NCBI RefSeq assembly: GCF_000711295.1
Contig: NZ_JOMJ01000003.1
Span: forward strand, 1,871,501-1,935,500
Direction: 5' to 3'
Length of the DNA stretch: 64,000 nucleotides
From: Desulfohalovibrio reitneri
Lineage (GTDB): Bacteria > Desulfobacterota > Desulfovibrionia > Desulfovibrionales > Desulfovibrionaceae
Part shown: piece by piece, positions 34,925 to 43,455 of the stretch
How positions within the stretch are numbered: the first letter of the stretch is position 1
Layout: every line of letters starts with the position of its first letter
Made by a program: the position numbers and the translations under genes
The notes under the pieces: model-generated
Databases searched by the model: none
The model's input: only the letters and a program-made list of their open reading frames with translations
Told to the model about the DNA's origin: nothing

Positions 34925-35116
34925 ATGCTGCTGTACTACTGCAACGACCCCGCCTGCCCCGGCCACATCAAGAACTGGGAGCGCTGCGGCGACCTGAAGG
35001 CCTTCGGTCGCACCCAGGACTGCGGACGCTGCGCTTCCCCTCGCTCCGTCTGCACCTTCTGCGACCGCATGAGCCCCTCCGGCCCGTACGCCAGCTTGCG
35101 CCCCGGCCGGTCCTAG
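34925..35116 (+). CDS. 63-residue cysteine-rich protein
   Basis: A small protein with seven cysteines: CNDPAC near the start, a single C in WERCGDL, CGRC preceded by another C, and CTFC. The pattern fits two zinc sites or a small zinc ribbon. GGAG lies seven bases before the ATG, and a strong terminator follows 20 bases after the stop, which supports a real gene. No family is recognised. Confidence 0.65.
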   Translation: MLLYYCNDPACPGHIKNWERCGDLKAFGRTQDCGRCASPRSVCTFCDRMSPSGPYASLRPGRS

Positions 35117-35136
35117 CCGGGCAAACATACTCGTTT

Positions 35137-35191
35137 GCGCGCCGCCGCCCGCGCCGGGGTACCCCGGCGCGGGCGGCGGCGCGCTCTTTTT
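35137..35191 (+). terminator. rho-independent terminator with 48-bp perfect palindrome
   Basis: Bases 37-84 past 35100 form a perfect inverted repeat (arm ending GCGCCGGGGT, partner ACCCCGGCGC), followed by TCTTTTTC. It lies between the cysteine-rich gene and convergent pyrC. Confidence 0.9.
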
Positions 35192-35208
35192 CGGCGGTGG
35201 AAAAGCCC

Positions 35209-36480
35209 CTAGAAAACGCGGACCCCGCCCAGGACATGCGCGGTGACGCGGCCCTTGAGGGGGGTGTCGCGGAAGGGCGTGTTCTTGCCCTTGGAGACCA
35301 GGCTGTCCGGCGAGGGTGTCCACCCCGCCGAGGGGTCGAAGAGGATGCAGTCGGCCGCATCGCCCGGCTCGAGCCGCACCGGCTCCAGGCCGAACAGTTC
35401 GGCCGGGCGGTGGCGCCAGAGGTCGGCGAAGCGCTCGCGGTCGATGAGGCCGGATTCCACCAGGGGCCAGGTCAGGGACATGGCGGTCTCCAGGCCGGAG
35501 ATGCCGCAGGGCGCGGCCTCGAACTCGGTTTCCTTCTCGTGGTCGGCGTGGGGGGCGTGGTCCGTGGCCAGGATGTCGATGGTCCCATCGGCCAGGGCGG
35601 CCTTGAGCGCGGCCACGTCCTCGTCCGTGCGCAGAGGCGGGTTGACCTTGGCCAGGGTGTTGTACCCCTCGACCGAGGACTCGGTGAGAGTCAGGTAGTG
35701 GGGGCAGGTCTCGGCGGTGACAGGCGCGCCGCGCGCCTTGGCCGTGCGGATGCAGTCCACGGAGGCGCGGCAGGAGACGTGGGCCAGGTGGATAGGCAGG
35801 CCCAGGAACTCGGCCAGCAGGCAGTCGCGAGCCACCTGCTCCGCCTCGGCCACCCAGGGCTGGGCGCGCAGGCCCAGGCGGGAGGAGACCTCGCCCTCGT
35901 TGACCCCGCAGCCGGGGTTCATGGTGGGGTTCTCGCAGTGGTCGATGACCGGGCGGTTGAAGGTGGCGGCGTACTCCACCGCCTTGCGGAAAAAGGCGGC
36001 CGAGGCCATGGGCAGGCCGTCGTTGGAGAAGGCGATGCAGCCCGCCTGGGCCATGTCGGCCATGGGCGACAGCTCCTCGCCCTTGAGCCCCCGGGTCAGC
36101 GCGCCCACCGGATGCAAAAAGGGTCCGTCTGGATGCGCCCGGCGGGCGGTGTCCAGCATGGCCTCGGTGACATCGGCGTTGTCGTTCACCGGGGAGGTGT
36201 TGGCCATGGCCATGACCCGGCCGAAACCGCCACGGGCGGCGGCTTTCAGGCCGGAGGCGATGTCCTCCTTGTACTCGAAGCCGGGCTCGCGCAGGTGGAC
36301 GTGGGCGTCCACCAGGCTGGGCAGAAGCACCGCGCCGTGGGCCTCGACGACTTCCGCGTCGCCGAAGGAGCGGGCGGGGTCGTGGTCGGCCAGCTCCAGA
36401 ACGCGGCCGTCGGCCATGAGCAGGTCTTTCTCCCGGCCGAACCAGTCCGCCCGGCGGATGACCAGATGGGGTGCGCTCAC
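35209..36480 (-). CDS. pyrC: dihydroorotase
   Basis: Third step of pyrimidine synthesis, closing carbamoyl aspartate to dihydroorotate. The 423 residues are of the long, type I amidohydrolase class: metal site [27 protein letters not shown], the carboxylated-lysine region being replaced or displaced as in PyrB-associated forms, and the catalytic Asp in LATDHAPH. The GTG start overlaps the pyrB stop (GTGA), so the two are translated together. This fusion-free pair often forms a PyrB-PyrC complex. Confidence 0.95.
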   Translation of the reverse strand: MSAPHLVIRRADWFGREKDLLMADGRVLELADHDPARSFGDAEVVEAHGAVLLPSLVDAHVHLREPGFEYKEDIASGLKAAARGGFGRVMAMANTSPVNDNADVTEAMLDTARRAHPDGPFLHPVGALTRGLKGEELSPMADMAQAGCIAFSNDGLPMASAAFFRKAVEYAATFNRPVIDHCENPTMNPGCGVNEGEVSSRLGLRAQPWVAEAEQVARDCLLAEFLGLPIHLAHVSCRASVDCIRTAKARGAPVTAETCPHYLTLTESSVEGYNTLAKVNPPLRTDEDVAALKAALADGTIDILATDHAPHADHEKETEFEAAPCGISGLETAMSLTWPLVESGLIDRERFADLWRHRPAELFGLEPVRLEPGDAADCILFDPSAGWTPSPDSLVSKGKNTPFRDTPLKGRVTAHVLGGVRVF

Positions 36481-37424
36481 GATGCCTCCGTGCGGGTCAG
36501 GTAAAGGAAAAGCAGGGCCATGCGGGTGGCCACCCCGGCGGACACCTGGTCCAGGACCAGGGAGGAGAGGGAGTCGGCCAGGGCGGAGTCGATCTCCACG
36601 CCACGGTTCATGGGGCCGGGGTGCAGCACCCGGCAGTCATCGGCGGCGCGCTCCAGGTGGCGCGGGGCCAGGCCGTAGGTGCGGGCGTACTCGCGCAGGT
36701 CGGGCAGCATGCCGGACTGCATGCGCTCCAGCTGCAGCCGCAGGCACATGACGCCGTCCGCGTCGCGGCAGGCCTTGTCCAGGTCGGTGTACACCTCCAC
36801 CGGCCAGGAGGAGGTGTCGTGCGGCAGCAGGGTGCGCGGGCCGCAGAGGCGGACATTCGCCCCCAGCCGGGTGAGCAGGTTGACGTTGGAGCGGGCCACC
36901 CGGGAGTGGGCGATGTCGCCCAAAATGAGGATTGTCTTGCCCTGGAGCGTCCCCCACTCCTGGAAGAGGGTGAAGCCGTCCAGCAGGGCCTGGGTGGGGT
37001 GGGCGTGCCAGCCGTCGCCCGCATTGATGACCGAGCACTCCAGCCGCTCGGCCAGGAATTGCGCCGCGCCGCTGGCCCAGTGGCGGATGACGATGGCGTC
37101 AGGGCTCATGGCCTGCAGGGTCAGGGCGGTGTCCTTGAGGCTCTCCCCCTTGGTCAGGGAGGAGGAGGACTGGGCCAGGGAGAAGGTGTCGGCGGAGAGC
37201 CGCTTGCCCGCCATGTCGAAAGAGGTCTTGGTGCGGGTGGAGGGCTCGGCGAAGAAGAGGACGACGCTGCGGCCGCGCAGCGTGGGAACCTTCTTCACGG
37301 GACGCTGGTTGATCTCCTGCAAGGAGAGGGCGGTTTCGAAGACGCGGTGGATCTCCTCAAGGGAGAGCTGGTCCACGTCGAGGAGGTCCTTGTGGGGCCA
37401 GGTGGGGGTGTCTTCCCGTGTCAT
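36477..37424 (-). CDS. pyrB: aspartate carbamoyltransferase catalytic subunit
   Basis: Joins carbamoyl phosphate and aspartate, the committed step of pyrimidine synthesis. The 315 residues include the carbamoyl phosphate site [15 protein letters not shown], the [13 protein letters not shown] segment, and [12 protein letters not shown] for the aspartate site. No pyrI regulatory gene is seen. It is upstream of pyrC with a four-base overlap and 57 bases after a radical SAM gene. Confidence 0.97.
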   Translation of the reverse strand: MTREDTPTWPHKDLLDVDQLSLEEIHRVFETALSLQEINQRPVKKVPTLRGRSVVLFFAEPSTRTKTSFDMAGKRLSADTFSLAQSSSSLTKGESLKDTALTLQAMSPDAIVIRHWASGAAQFLAERLECSVINAGDGWHAHPTQALLDGFTLFQEWGTLQGKTILILGDIAHSRVARSNVNLLTRLGANVRLCGPRTLLPHDTSSWPVEVYTDLDKACRDADGVMCLRLQLERMQSGMLPDLREYARTYGLAPRHLERAADDCRVLHPGPMNRGVEIDSALADSLSSLVLDQVSAGVATRMALLFLYLTRTEAS

Positions 37425-37481
37425 GCGGCGGACCTTGGGCTTGGCGTGAACGAAATCCGGGGGATGGTATTCCGTCGGGGC

Positions 37482-38534
37482 TTATCGGACAAGGAAAAAA
37501 TCTCCCTCCACGGGGCGGATGTCCTCGCGACCCAGCCCCAGGGCCTTCCAGCGGGGCAGCATCTCCCCGCGCCAGCCAAGCGCGTCCGAGAGGTGGCGGG
37601 CGGGCACCTCCAGGGAGCGGGGTCGGATGCCTTCATGGGCCAGCAGGCGGCGGACATGCAGCCACAGCGCGCGGGAGGCGGCCCGCTGGCCCATGGCCTC
37701 GTGGCGCGGTCCGGCCAGTACGCGTCCGGCGAAGCCAGGCTCCGGGGCCACGCCCACGCGGATGACCCGCGTCCCGGCATCCCAGGCGGCCAGCACCGCC
37801 TTGCCCAGCAGTTCCAGGGTGGGGGCCAGGGGCCAGGGACGATACGCCCCGGCTCGCCAGGAGCGGGCCAGGGGGGTGGACTCCAGCACCAGGGCGGGGT
37901 GCAGCCGCAGCCAGTCCGGCCGCAGGGCCATGGCGCGGGAAACGTCCTCCAGAAAGACGCCCGGGGACTGGTCCGGCAGCCCGGCCATGAGGTGCAGCCC
38001 CACCCGCAGTCCGGCGGAGCGGGCCGCCTCCACCGCCCGGTTGACGGACTCGGCGTCGTGACCGCGCCCCACGGCTTGAAGCACCCGGTCGCTGAGGCTC
38101 TGCGCGCCAAGCTCCACGCCGGTCAGACCGCCTTCGGCCAGTTCGCGGGCCAGGGCGGGGTCCAGGGCATCGGGTCGGGTGGAGCAGCGCACCCCGCTGA
38201 CCGTTCCGCGCCGGGCGTGCTCCGCGGCGGTTTCCAGAAAGGCGTTTCGCGAGTGGCGAGGCAGGGCGGTGAAGCTGCCGCCGAACAGCCCCACCTCCAC
38301 CGGCCGGGAGGAGTCCTGGGTGGCCAGCCCGGCGCGCATGCGTTCCAGGGCGGCGGCGGGGTCGGCCTCCGCGCCTGTCTGGGCGCGCTGGTCGCAGAAG
38401 GCGCAGCGGCCGGGGCATCCGGCGTGGGGCAGAAAGACCGGAATGATGCGCGGCCGTCCCTCTCCGGGCGACGGATGGGAGAAGGCCTCCCCTCCGGATA
38501 GCCCCGAGTGTCTTGAATTGCTGGGAATCGCCAT
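37482..38534 (-). CDS. radical SAM protein (Elp3-like, COG1243 type)
   Basis: A 350-residue radical SAM enzyme. The cluster motif is CPGRCAFCDQ near residue 40, preceded by FLPHAG as in Elp3-like bacterial proteins. GLFGGSFTALP and GVELGAQSLSDRVL fit the SAM barrel. The C-terminal part lacks a clear acetyltransferase domain. The substrate is unknown. The start follows AGGTAG closely. It lies upstream of pyrB, probably in the same transcript. Confidence 0.85.
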   Translation of the reverse strand: MAIPSNSRHSGLSGGEAFSHPSPGEGRPRIIPVFLPHAGCPGRCAFCDQRAQTGAEADPAAALERMRAGLATQDSSRPVEVGLFGGSFTALPRHSRNAFLETAAEHARRGTVSGVRCSTRPDALDPALARELAEGGLTGVELGAQSLSDRVLQAVGRGHDAESVNRAVEAARSAGLRVGLHLMAGLPDQSPGVFLEDVSRAMALRPDWLRLHPALVLESTPLARSWRAGAYRPWPLAPTLELLGKAVLAAWDAGTRVIRVGVAPEPGFAGRVLAGPRHEAMGQRAASRALWLHVRRLLAHEGIRPRSLEVPARHLSDALGWRGEMLPRWKALGLGREDIRPVEGDFFLVR

Positions 38535-38645
38535 CTACCTAGAAACCCGTAATTTACTGGCGGGTACTTGCCATGCCGTATTTACAGGGATAGACAAGTA
38601 TGCTAAGAGTAGAAGTATATTGGACCCTTAAACGAAGTGGTGAGC

Positions 38646-39065
38646 ATGCGCGATCCCGAGTGTGTATTTTGCAAGATCGTGGCCGGGGAAATCCCCAGCG
38701 CCAGCGTCCTGGACCGGGACAACGTCTACGCCTTCCTGGACCTCAATCCGGTGCGGCAGGGACACGCCCTGGTCATCCCCAAGTCCCACTATCCCACGCT
38801 GCTGGACCTGGACCCCGGCTTGGCCGCCGACCTGCTGCGGGCGCAGCAGGATGTGGCCCGTGCCGTCATGCTGGCCACCGGCGCGGACGGCGTCAACCTG
38901 GGGCTCAACCTGGGGGAGGCCGCGGGCCAGGTCGTCTTTCACGCCCATTATCATATTATACCACGCTTCCATGAGGACGGGCTGCGTTTGTGGCCCCAGA
39001 CACCCTATCCCTCCCAGGACGAGATGAACCGCCTGGCCGGGGAGATTCGCGCCAGGCTCGGCTGA
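38646..39065 (+). CDS. HIT family nucleotide-binding protein
   Basis: A 139-residue histidine-triad hydrolase. CVFCKIVAGEIP at the start suggests the zinc-binding Hint form, and the catalytic HIT motif is HAHYHIIPR. Such enzymes hydrolyse adenosine phosphoramidates or dinucleoside polyphosphates. I chose the ATG at 38646. A GTG nine bases earlier is an alternative. It is followed after 19 bases by the IHF-type gene, so the two probably form an operon. Confidence 0.92.
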   Translation: MRDPECVFCKIVAGEIPSASVLDRDNVYAFLDLNPVRQGHALVIPKSHYPTLLDLDPGLAADLLRAQQDVARAVMLATGADGVNLGLNLGEAAGQVVFHAHYHIIPRFHEDGLRLWPQTPYPSQDEMNRLAGEIRARLG

Positions 39066-39084
39066 CCGGCACAAGGAGAGGACC

Positions 39085-39381
39085 ATGAGCAACACGTTGA
39101 CCAAGGCTGACATCGTGGACACCATCCACGAACGGATGGACATGAACCGCGCTGAGATCAAGGATCACGTCGAGGCGCTGTTGGACATCATGAAGCAGGC
39201 CATCAAGAGCGACCACAGCCTGCTCATTTCCGGCTTCGGCAAGTTCGAGGCCTATGACAAGGACGCCCGCAAGGGGCGCAATCCCCAGACAAACGAGACC
39301 ATCACCCTGCCTCCGCGCAAGGTGGTCGTGTTCCGCCTGTCTCGCAAGTTCCGCGGGGAGATCAACGACCAGCGAGAATGA
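39085..39381 (+). CDS. HU/IHF family DNA-bending protein (IHF alpha-like)
   Basis: A 98-residue histone-like protein: LTKADIVDTIHERM at the start, LLISGFGKFEAYDKDARKGR and the arm GRNPQTNETI with the intercalating Pro. The long N-terminal helix and the KGRNPQT motif favour IHF alpha over HU. It bends DNA at specific sites for sigma-54 promoters, recombination and phage processes, fitting the sigma-54 modules in this window. AAGGAGAGG precedes the ATG. Its 3' end overlaps convergent rlpA by 20 bases. Confidence 0.93.
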   Translation: MSNTLTKADIVDTIHERMDMNRAEIKDHVEALLDIMKQAIKSDHSLLISGFGKFEAYDKDARKGRNPQTNETITLPPRKVVVFRLSRKFRGEINDQRE

Positions 39382-40120
39382 AGGCCCGGGGGTGCTCCCC
39401 GGTCAGTCCCCGCCGCCCCTTGAGCGCGGCCGAGAGGCTGTTGAACACCCCGGCCTGGACCCGCCAGAAGGTCCGGCCCTCCACCTCGGCGCGCTGAACC
39501 CGCGTGCCCCTGTAGCCGTCGCCCCGCAAGGCGGAGGCCAGACGCAGCGCGTTCTCCTTGACGGTGAACGCTCCCACCTGCACGTAGAATTCCCCGCGCA
39601 GATCATTCCTCGTGGCCCCGGCCACGCTGCCCACGGTGCTCAGCCGCACCCGGGCCAGGCCGGTCTTGTCCATGCCCAGCTTCCTGGCCGCGGCGTAGGA
39701 GAGGTCGATGATGCGCTTGCGGGTGTCCACGAAAGGCCCCCGGTCGTTGACCCGCACCAGCACCTCGCGGCCGTTGTCCTTGTTGAGCACCCGCAGCCGG
39801 GTGCCCATGGGCAGCACGCGGTGGGCCGCTGTGAAGGCGTACATGTCGTAGGTCTCGCCGTTGGCCGTGGGGTTGCCGTGGAACTTGCGGCCATACCAGG
39901 AGGCCACTCCCTCTTGCACGTAGCCGTCGGCCGTGGGCATGGGGGTGTAGCTGGCCCCGAACACGGTGTAGGGACGCTGGGTGGCCGGGGTCTTGCCCGT
40001 TTCCGTTGGGGCGGGGGCCTGCCCGCTGACGCCGGGACGTCCGGCGCGATGGCTGGAGCAGCCCGCCAGCAGGACCAGGGCCAGCAGGCAGATGCAGGCG
40101 AGGGATGCGGTGCGGGGCAC
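39362..40120 (-). CDS. rlpA: RlpA-family septal-ring lytic transglycosylase-like lipoprotein
   Basis: A 252-residue lipoprotein. Lipobox LLAGCSS near residue 18, then an RlpA-like double-psi beta barrel (GVASWYGRKFHGNPTANGE, LPMGTRLRVLN, VRVNDRGPF, IDLSYAAARKLG) and a C-terminal SPOR domain (FYVQVGAFTVKENALRLA) that binds denuded peptidoglycan at the septum. The GTG start at 40120 has GGAG six bases upstream and gives a proper signal peptide. The longer frame gives a non-signal, Pro-rich extension. Confidence 0.9.
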   Translation of the reverse strand: MPRTASLACICLLALVLLAGCSSHRAGRPGVSGQAPAPTETGKTPATQRPYTVFGASYTPMPTADGYVQEGVASWYGRKFHGNPTANGETYDMYAFTAAHRVLPMGTRLRVLNKDNGREVLVRVNDRGPFVDTRKRIIDLSYAAARKLGMDKTGLARVRLSTVGSVAGATRNDLRGEFYVQVGAFTVKENALRLASALRGDGYRGTRVQRAEVEGRTFWRVQAGVFNSLSAALKGRRGLTGEHPRAFILAGR

Positions 40121-40193
40121 GGTGGTCGGTCTCCAGGGTGGGGGCGGGCCCCCTGTCTGCGGGCCGGGCGCGAGCGGGCCCGGCCGCCGGATG

Positions 40194-40226
40194 CGAAAAC
40201 GCCCGGGCCGCCATAGGCCCGGGCGT
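40194..40226 (-). terminator. rho-independent terminator of the LysM lipoprotein gene
   Basis: ACGCCCGGGCC with GGCCCGGGCGT forms an 11-bp stem, and the minus strand continues TTTTCG. It lies between the LysM lipoprotein and rlpA. Confidence 0.82.
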
Positions 40227-40298
40227 GTCATTGCCCGCAGGGGTGGCCGTGTCCAGCGCGGGCGCGAGGCCGGCCGCCGCCAAGCGGCGAATCACCCG

Positions 40299-40802
40299 CT
40301 AGAAGCCGTAGCCGAGTTCCTTGCGGATCTGGGCGGGCAGATTGGCCGTGGAGGCGGGCTCCAGCTTTTTCCAGGGAGCGCCTGCCTGCTTGCGGACCTG
40401 CTTGACCTCGGCCAGATCGAAACCGTGGCGCGGGATGGAGAAAACCTGCCCGGGGTAGATCAGGTCGGGGTCGTTGATCTTGCCGCGATTGGCCTTGTAA
40501 ATGAGGGGCCACATGAAGGGGTCGTTGTAGACTTGGGCCTCTTCGGAAATGTTCCACAGGCAGTCGCCCTTGACCACGGTGTGCGAGGTGGGCAGATCGC
40601 CGTAGGTCATCTCGTACAGTTCCATGGGCGTGGGCTCGGGGGCTTCCTCCTCGACCACGACCACTTCCTCTTCCTCGACGACCTCGACCTGCTCTTCCTG
40701 CTTGGGCTCGGGCTGGGGTTTTTCGGCGGTCTGCTGTTTGCTTGCGCAGCCCCAGGCCAGAGCCAGGCTCAGCAGCAGCGCCATCAGGGTCAACCTCTTC
40801 AT
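40299..40802 (-). CDS. LysM-domain lipoprotein
   Basis: A 167-residue lipoprotein. Signal peptide and lipobox end at WGCAS, then a strongly acidic stretch of about 40 residues rich in Glu and Val, then a LysM peptidoglycan-binding domain (SHTVVKGDCLWNISEEAQVY, ANRGKINDPDLIYPGQVFSI). It probably tethers the outer membrane to the wall. GGAGG lies eight bases before the ATG. It shares its surroundings with rlpA, another wall-binding lipoprotein. Confidence 0.9.
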   Translation of the reverse strand: MKRLTLMALLLSLALAWGCASKQQTAEKPQPEPKQEEQVEVVEEEEVVVVEEEAPEPTPMELYEMTYGDLPTSHTVVKGDCLWNISEEAQVYNDPFMWPLIYKANRGKINDPDLIYPGQVFSIPRHGFDLAEVKQVRKQAGAPWKKLEPASTANLPAQIRKELGYGF

Positions 40803-40852
40803 GCTCGCTTCCTCCGTTTTTGCTGGCGAATAACCGTGCGCCACGCACTGTA

Positions 40853-41623
40853 TCACACAATGTAACGTTTTTTCCAGGTATCAACAATCTCCCGTTCATG
40901 CAACACGCTTTCCCCTGTTTCCCCCCGGCTTTCCGCGTATTCCAGGGCCTTGGCGGCCTTCTCCATCCAGCCGCCCTCTCGCAGGGAACGGGCCGCCTGC
41001 AGGTACAGCTCGCCCGGCTCGCCGTTGTACAGGGCGTCAACAAGATCCTGATATCCCACGCCAAATACCTCCCGAACCAGTCCTTCTTCCTCGTACAGGA
41101 AGCGGGCCAGCAGGGGGTTGTCGCGGTGCTCCGCCAGGTAGATGGGGAAAAGGCGGCGACAGTGGTACATGATAAAGCGGATGCGTTTTATCTCACGTTG
41201 CATTGACTGCCGGGTCTGTTTGACCACCTGGTACAGCTCCTGGCAGATGACCGCCTCCTCCCTGGGCAGATCCTGGGAGCGCATTTCGCGGAACCAGGGG
41301 GCGTAGGCGCCCTGCTGGTAGGCGTCCTCCTTGAGCTTGACCGTCTCGTGGAAGATGTAGCCCACGCCCCAGTCCAGAAACTGCCCCACCAGGCGCTCCT
41401 CCTCGTCGGAACGGAAGGTGTGGTGGGCGGTGTCCTTGAGCCGCCATAAAAGGCCCTTGTTGTTCTCCTCCCCCAGCAACTCGCGCAGCGCTTCGAACTC
41501 CAGGCGGCCGTAATGGTCGAAGCGGCGGAACTGGTCCTCCAGCCGCCTGCCTGCCTTGCAGAAGTCGCGCAGCACGTCGCGGATGAACTGGGGTTTCTTG
41601 CGTCGTATCCATTCCTTGGACAT
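40853..41623 (-). CDS. conserved hypothetical protein, helical
   Basis: A 256-residue soluble protein, mostly charged helices, with no signal peptide. There are paired aromatic and charged motifs such as MQREIKRIRFIMYHCRRLFP and KALEYAESRGETGESVLHER. I do not recognise a domain. GAGGAG precedes the ATG by seven bases, supporting the start at MSKEWIRRKK. It is 50 bases upstream of the LysM lipoprotein gene, so joint transcription is possible. Confidence 0.75.
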   Translation of the reverse strand: MSKEWIRRKKPQFIRDVLRDFCKAGRRLEDQFRRFDHYGRLEFEALRELLGEENNKGLLWRLKDTAHHTFRSDEEERLVGQFLDWGVGYIFHETVKLKEDAYQQGAYAPWFREMRSQDLPREEAVICQELYQVVKQTRQSMQREIKRIRFIMYHCRRLFPIYLAEHRDNPLLARFLYEEEGLVREVFGVGYQDLVDALYNGEPGELYLQAARSLREGGWMEKAAKALEYAESRGETGESVLHEREIVDTWKKRYIV

Positions 41624-41683
41624 GGCTTGCTCCTCGGGGAGGGGAAAATGCCCAGCCACTATGCGGGAAGGGCGTCCTGGCGG

Positions 41684-42271
41684 TCAATCGGCGTGTTGCT
41701 TGCGCAGTCCGGGCAGCAGCAGACTCCAGGCGAAGCGCGCCTGGGCCAGGGGGTCGAACTCCCCGGCCGTGATCGAGGCCAGCAGGGCCGGTCCGGCCTG
41801 GCTGGAGACCAGGCAGGTGGCCGCGCGGCCTGGGGAGATGTCCCAGCGCGCCTCGCCCTCGGCCTGGGCGCGGCGAAGCAGGTCGGCCACCTCGCCGATG
41901 AGCCCGCGAAGCACGGCCAGCTGGCGGCGGCGGTGCTCCCCGTCCGCGCGGGCGGCGGGGTCGGCGAAGAGCAGCTCGGCCAGGGCCGGGGTGGCGGCCA
42001 CTTCCCCGGCCAGCCCCTCCAGCAGCAGCCCGAGCCGGTCCAGGGCGGAACCGTGCGCCTCCGTAGCCAGCCGCCGCTGGTTTTCAATGCGCTTCTCCGC
42101 CTCCTCCAGCATGGCCAAACCCAGTCCCTCGCGGCCGGGAAAGTGCCGGTACAACGCCGAGGGAACCACCCCGCACCGCTCGGCCACGGCCGCCAGGGTC
42201 ACGCCGGCCAAACCGCGCTCCGAGGCCACGTCCAGTGCCGCCCGGGCCATTTCCGCGCGTCTGCCACTCAT
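41684..42271 (-). CDS. TetR-family transcriptional regulator
   Basis: A 195-residue repressor-type protein. The N-terminal helix-turn-helix is ARAALDVASERGLAGVTLAA then CGVVPSALYRHFPGREGLG, followed by a helical ligand-binding domain with no cysteine cluster. An inverted repeat just upstream of the start suggests autoregulation. No obvious efflux or metabolic target is adjacent. The gene stands alone between the hypothetical protein and the second cytidylate-kinase-like gene. Confidence 0.9.
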   Translation of the reverse strand: MSGRRAEMARAALDVASERGLAGVTLAAVAERCGVVPSALYRHFPGREGLGLAMLEEAEKRIENQRRLATEAHGSALDRLGLLLEGLAGEVAATPALAELLFADPAARADGEHRRRQLAVLRGLIGEVADLLRRAQAEGEARWDISPGRAATCLVSSQAGPALLASITAGEFDPLAQARFAWSLLLPGLRKQHAD

Positions 42272-42288
42272 GTGAAACCCCCTTCACC

Positions 42289-42304
42289 GTGAAGATTGAT
42301 TCAC
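42289..42304. promoter_or_regulatory. candidate TetR operator
   Basis: GTGAA-N6-TTCAC inverted repeat centred 25 bases upstream of the tetR start, with further CAC/GTG outside. This is a usual place and size for an autoregulatory TetR operator. Confidence 0.55.
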
Positions 42305-42328
42305 AGTGGCACGGTGCGGCCAGGGTGT

Positions 42329-42374
42329 CAAAAGGGAGCGGCCCGCCTCCCCCATATGGGGAAGCGGGCCGCTC
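42329..42374 (-). terminator. rho-independent terminator of module 2 kinase-like gene
   Basis: GAGCGGCCCGC with GCGGGCCGCTC forms an 11-bp stem, followed on the minus strand by CCCTTTTG. The inner loop contains CCCCATATGGGG, which extends the hairpin. Confidence 0.85.
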
Positions 42375-42399
42375 GAGGAGGGGCGGATGGAGGAAAGGG

Positions 42400-43212
42400 T
42401 TAGGCGGCCAGGGAGGAGTCGCCCATGTGGACCCCGGCGGTCACTTCGCGCACGCCCTCGACGTTCATGGCGATGGCGCGGACCTTGCGGGCCACGGTCT
42501 CCTCGGCCAGCAGGGGGGCTTCCACGCTGATGTAGCAGTGGCCTTCCTCGCAGCGGGCGCGCACCTTGTCGAAGGAGCGCAGCACCTCGGCCTCGGCGCG
42601 GGCGGCCAGGGCCTTGTCCTCGAGGGTGCGGAAGGTCTCGCCGGTTTCTTCGAAGGCCTTGTGCCCGGCCAAGTCGACGATGGTTTCCACGGCTTCGTCC
42701 ACGCTCATGGAGGAGAGGTTGATGACCAAGTCGTAGAAGTTCACATCGTGGTTGTCCACGCCGTAGATGGCCATGGACCACTCGCGGCGGGCCTCGTCCA
42801 GCTTCTCCAGGCGGCGGCGGGCGGTCTCCTCGGTCAGGCCTTCGCGGCGCATCTCCTCGCGCACGCGGTCGTCCATGGAGGCCACCAGGCGCACCTTCAG
42901 CGCGCCGGGAACGTCCTGCAGGAAGGCGTGTCCGGCCAGGCCGTGGTAGACCACGCCGCCGGAGCGCATGCGCTCGAAGAAGGCGGCCTTGAAGAAGGCC
43001 AGGTGCCGGTCCTTGTTGGAGAACAGGGCGCGCAGACCGCGGGGGTTCTCGCTCAGTGCGCTCTCGATGCGCTTTTCGGGCACGTCGAACTTCTGGGCGG
43101 CCTCCAGGATGACCTCGCGGGCCACGTTGTCGAAGCCGAGGGCCTCGGAGACGCGGCGGGCGATTTCCTGGCCGTGGCTGTATGAATCGCGGGAAATGCT
43201 GATGATGGACAT
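42400..43212 (-). CDS. cytidylate kinase-like family protein (module 2)
   Basis: A 270-residue paralogue of the protein at 23117. It begins MSIISISRDSYSHGQEIARR, so the P-loop position is degenerate (no GSGG or Lys). HGLAGHAFL, ALKVRLVASMDDRV and NLSSMSVDEA match the family. The C-terminal part has the same extra domain (ISVEAPLLAEETVARKVRAI). The loss of P-loop residues in both copies argues against ordinary CMP phosphorylation. A sigma-54 promoter with a near-perfect consensus precedes it, next to an NtrC-type activator. A terminator follows. Confidence 0.85.
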   Translation of the reverse strand: MSIISISRDSYSHGQEIARRVSEALGFDNVAREVILEAAQKFDVPEKRIESALSENPRGLRALFSNKDRHLAFFKAAFFERMRSGGVVYHGLAGHAFLQDVPGALKVRLVASMDDRVREEMRREGLTEETARRRLEKLDEARREWSMAIYGVDNHDVNFYDLVINLSSMSVDEAVETIVDLAGHKAFEETGETFRTLEDKALAARAEAEVLRSFDKVRARCEEGHCYISVEAPLLAEETVARKVRAIAMNVEGVREVTAGVHMGDSSLAA

Positions 43213-43259
43213 ATGCTTTGTGCTCCTCGCTTGGGTTTCGTTGGTGGTGCCTCTCCTTT

Positions 43260-43275
43260 AGCAAGGCTGGTGCCA
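43260..43275 (-). promoter_or_regulatory. sigma-54 promoter of module 2
   Basis: The minus strand reads TGGCACCAGCCTTGCT, an exact match to TGGCAC-N5-TTGC. It is 47 bases before the start of the cytidylate-kinase-like gene. Confidence 0.88.
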
Positions 43276-43361
43276 ACACCGCTATGAGCACGTAAGAATC
43301 TGAAATGATGTGATTATTGTTTTTTGGGCTTGCTGGAGCGGGATGCGTCGCGATGCGATGT

Positions 43362-43385
43362 GCAACGCAGTGGCCTCGGCGTTGC
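43362..43385. promoter_or_regulatory. candidate upstream activator site, module 2
   Basis: Perfect inverted repeat GCAACGC-N10-GCGTTGC about 90 bases upstream of the sigma-54 promoter and between it and the activator gene. This is a plausible enhancer for the adjacent NtrC-type protein. It shares the GCAA/TTGC core with the module 1 repeat. Confidence 0.45.
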
Positions 43386-43455
43386 CAAGAAAGGTATATA
43401 TTTCATGATCTTGTTGGTTTGTGTTGCGGAAAGAAGCGGTGTGTTGCCAAGCGCA

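Noticed and set aside
38555-38575. Sigma-54-like TGGCGGGTACTTGCC upstream of the HIT gene
   Set aside because: The GG-to-GC spacing is one base short and the -24 half lacks CAC.
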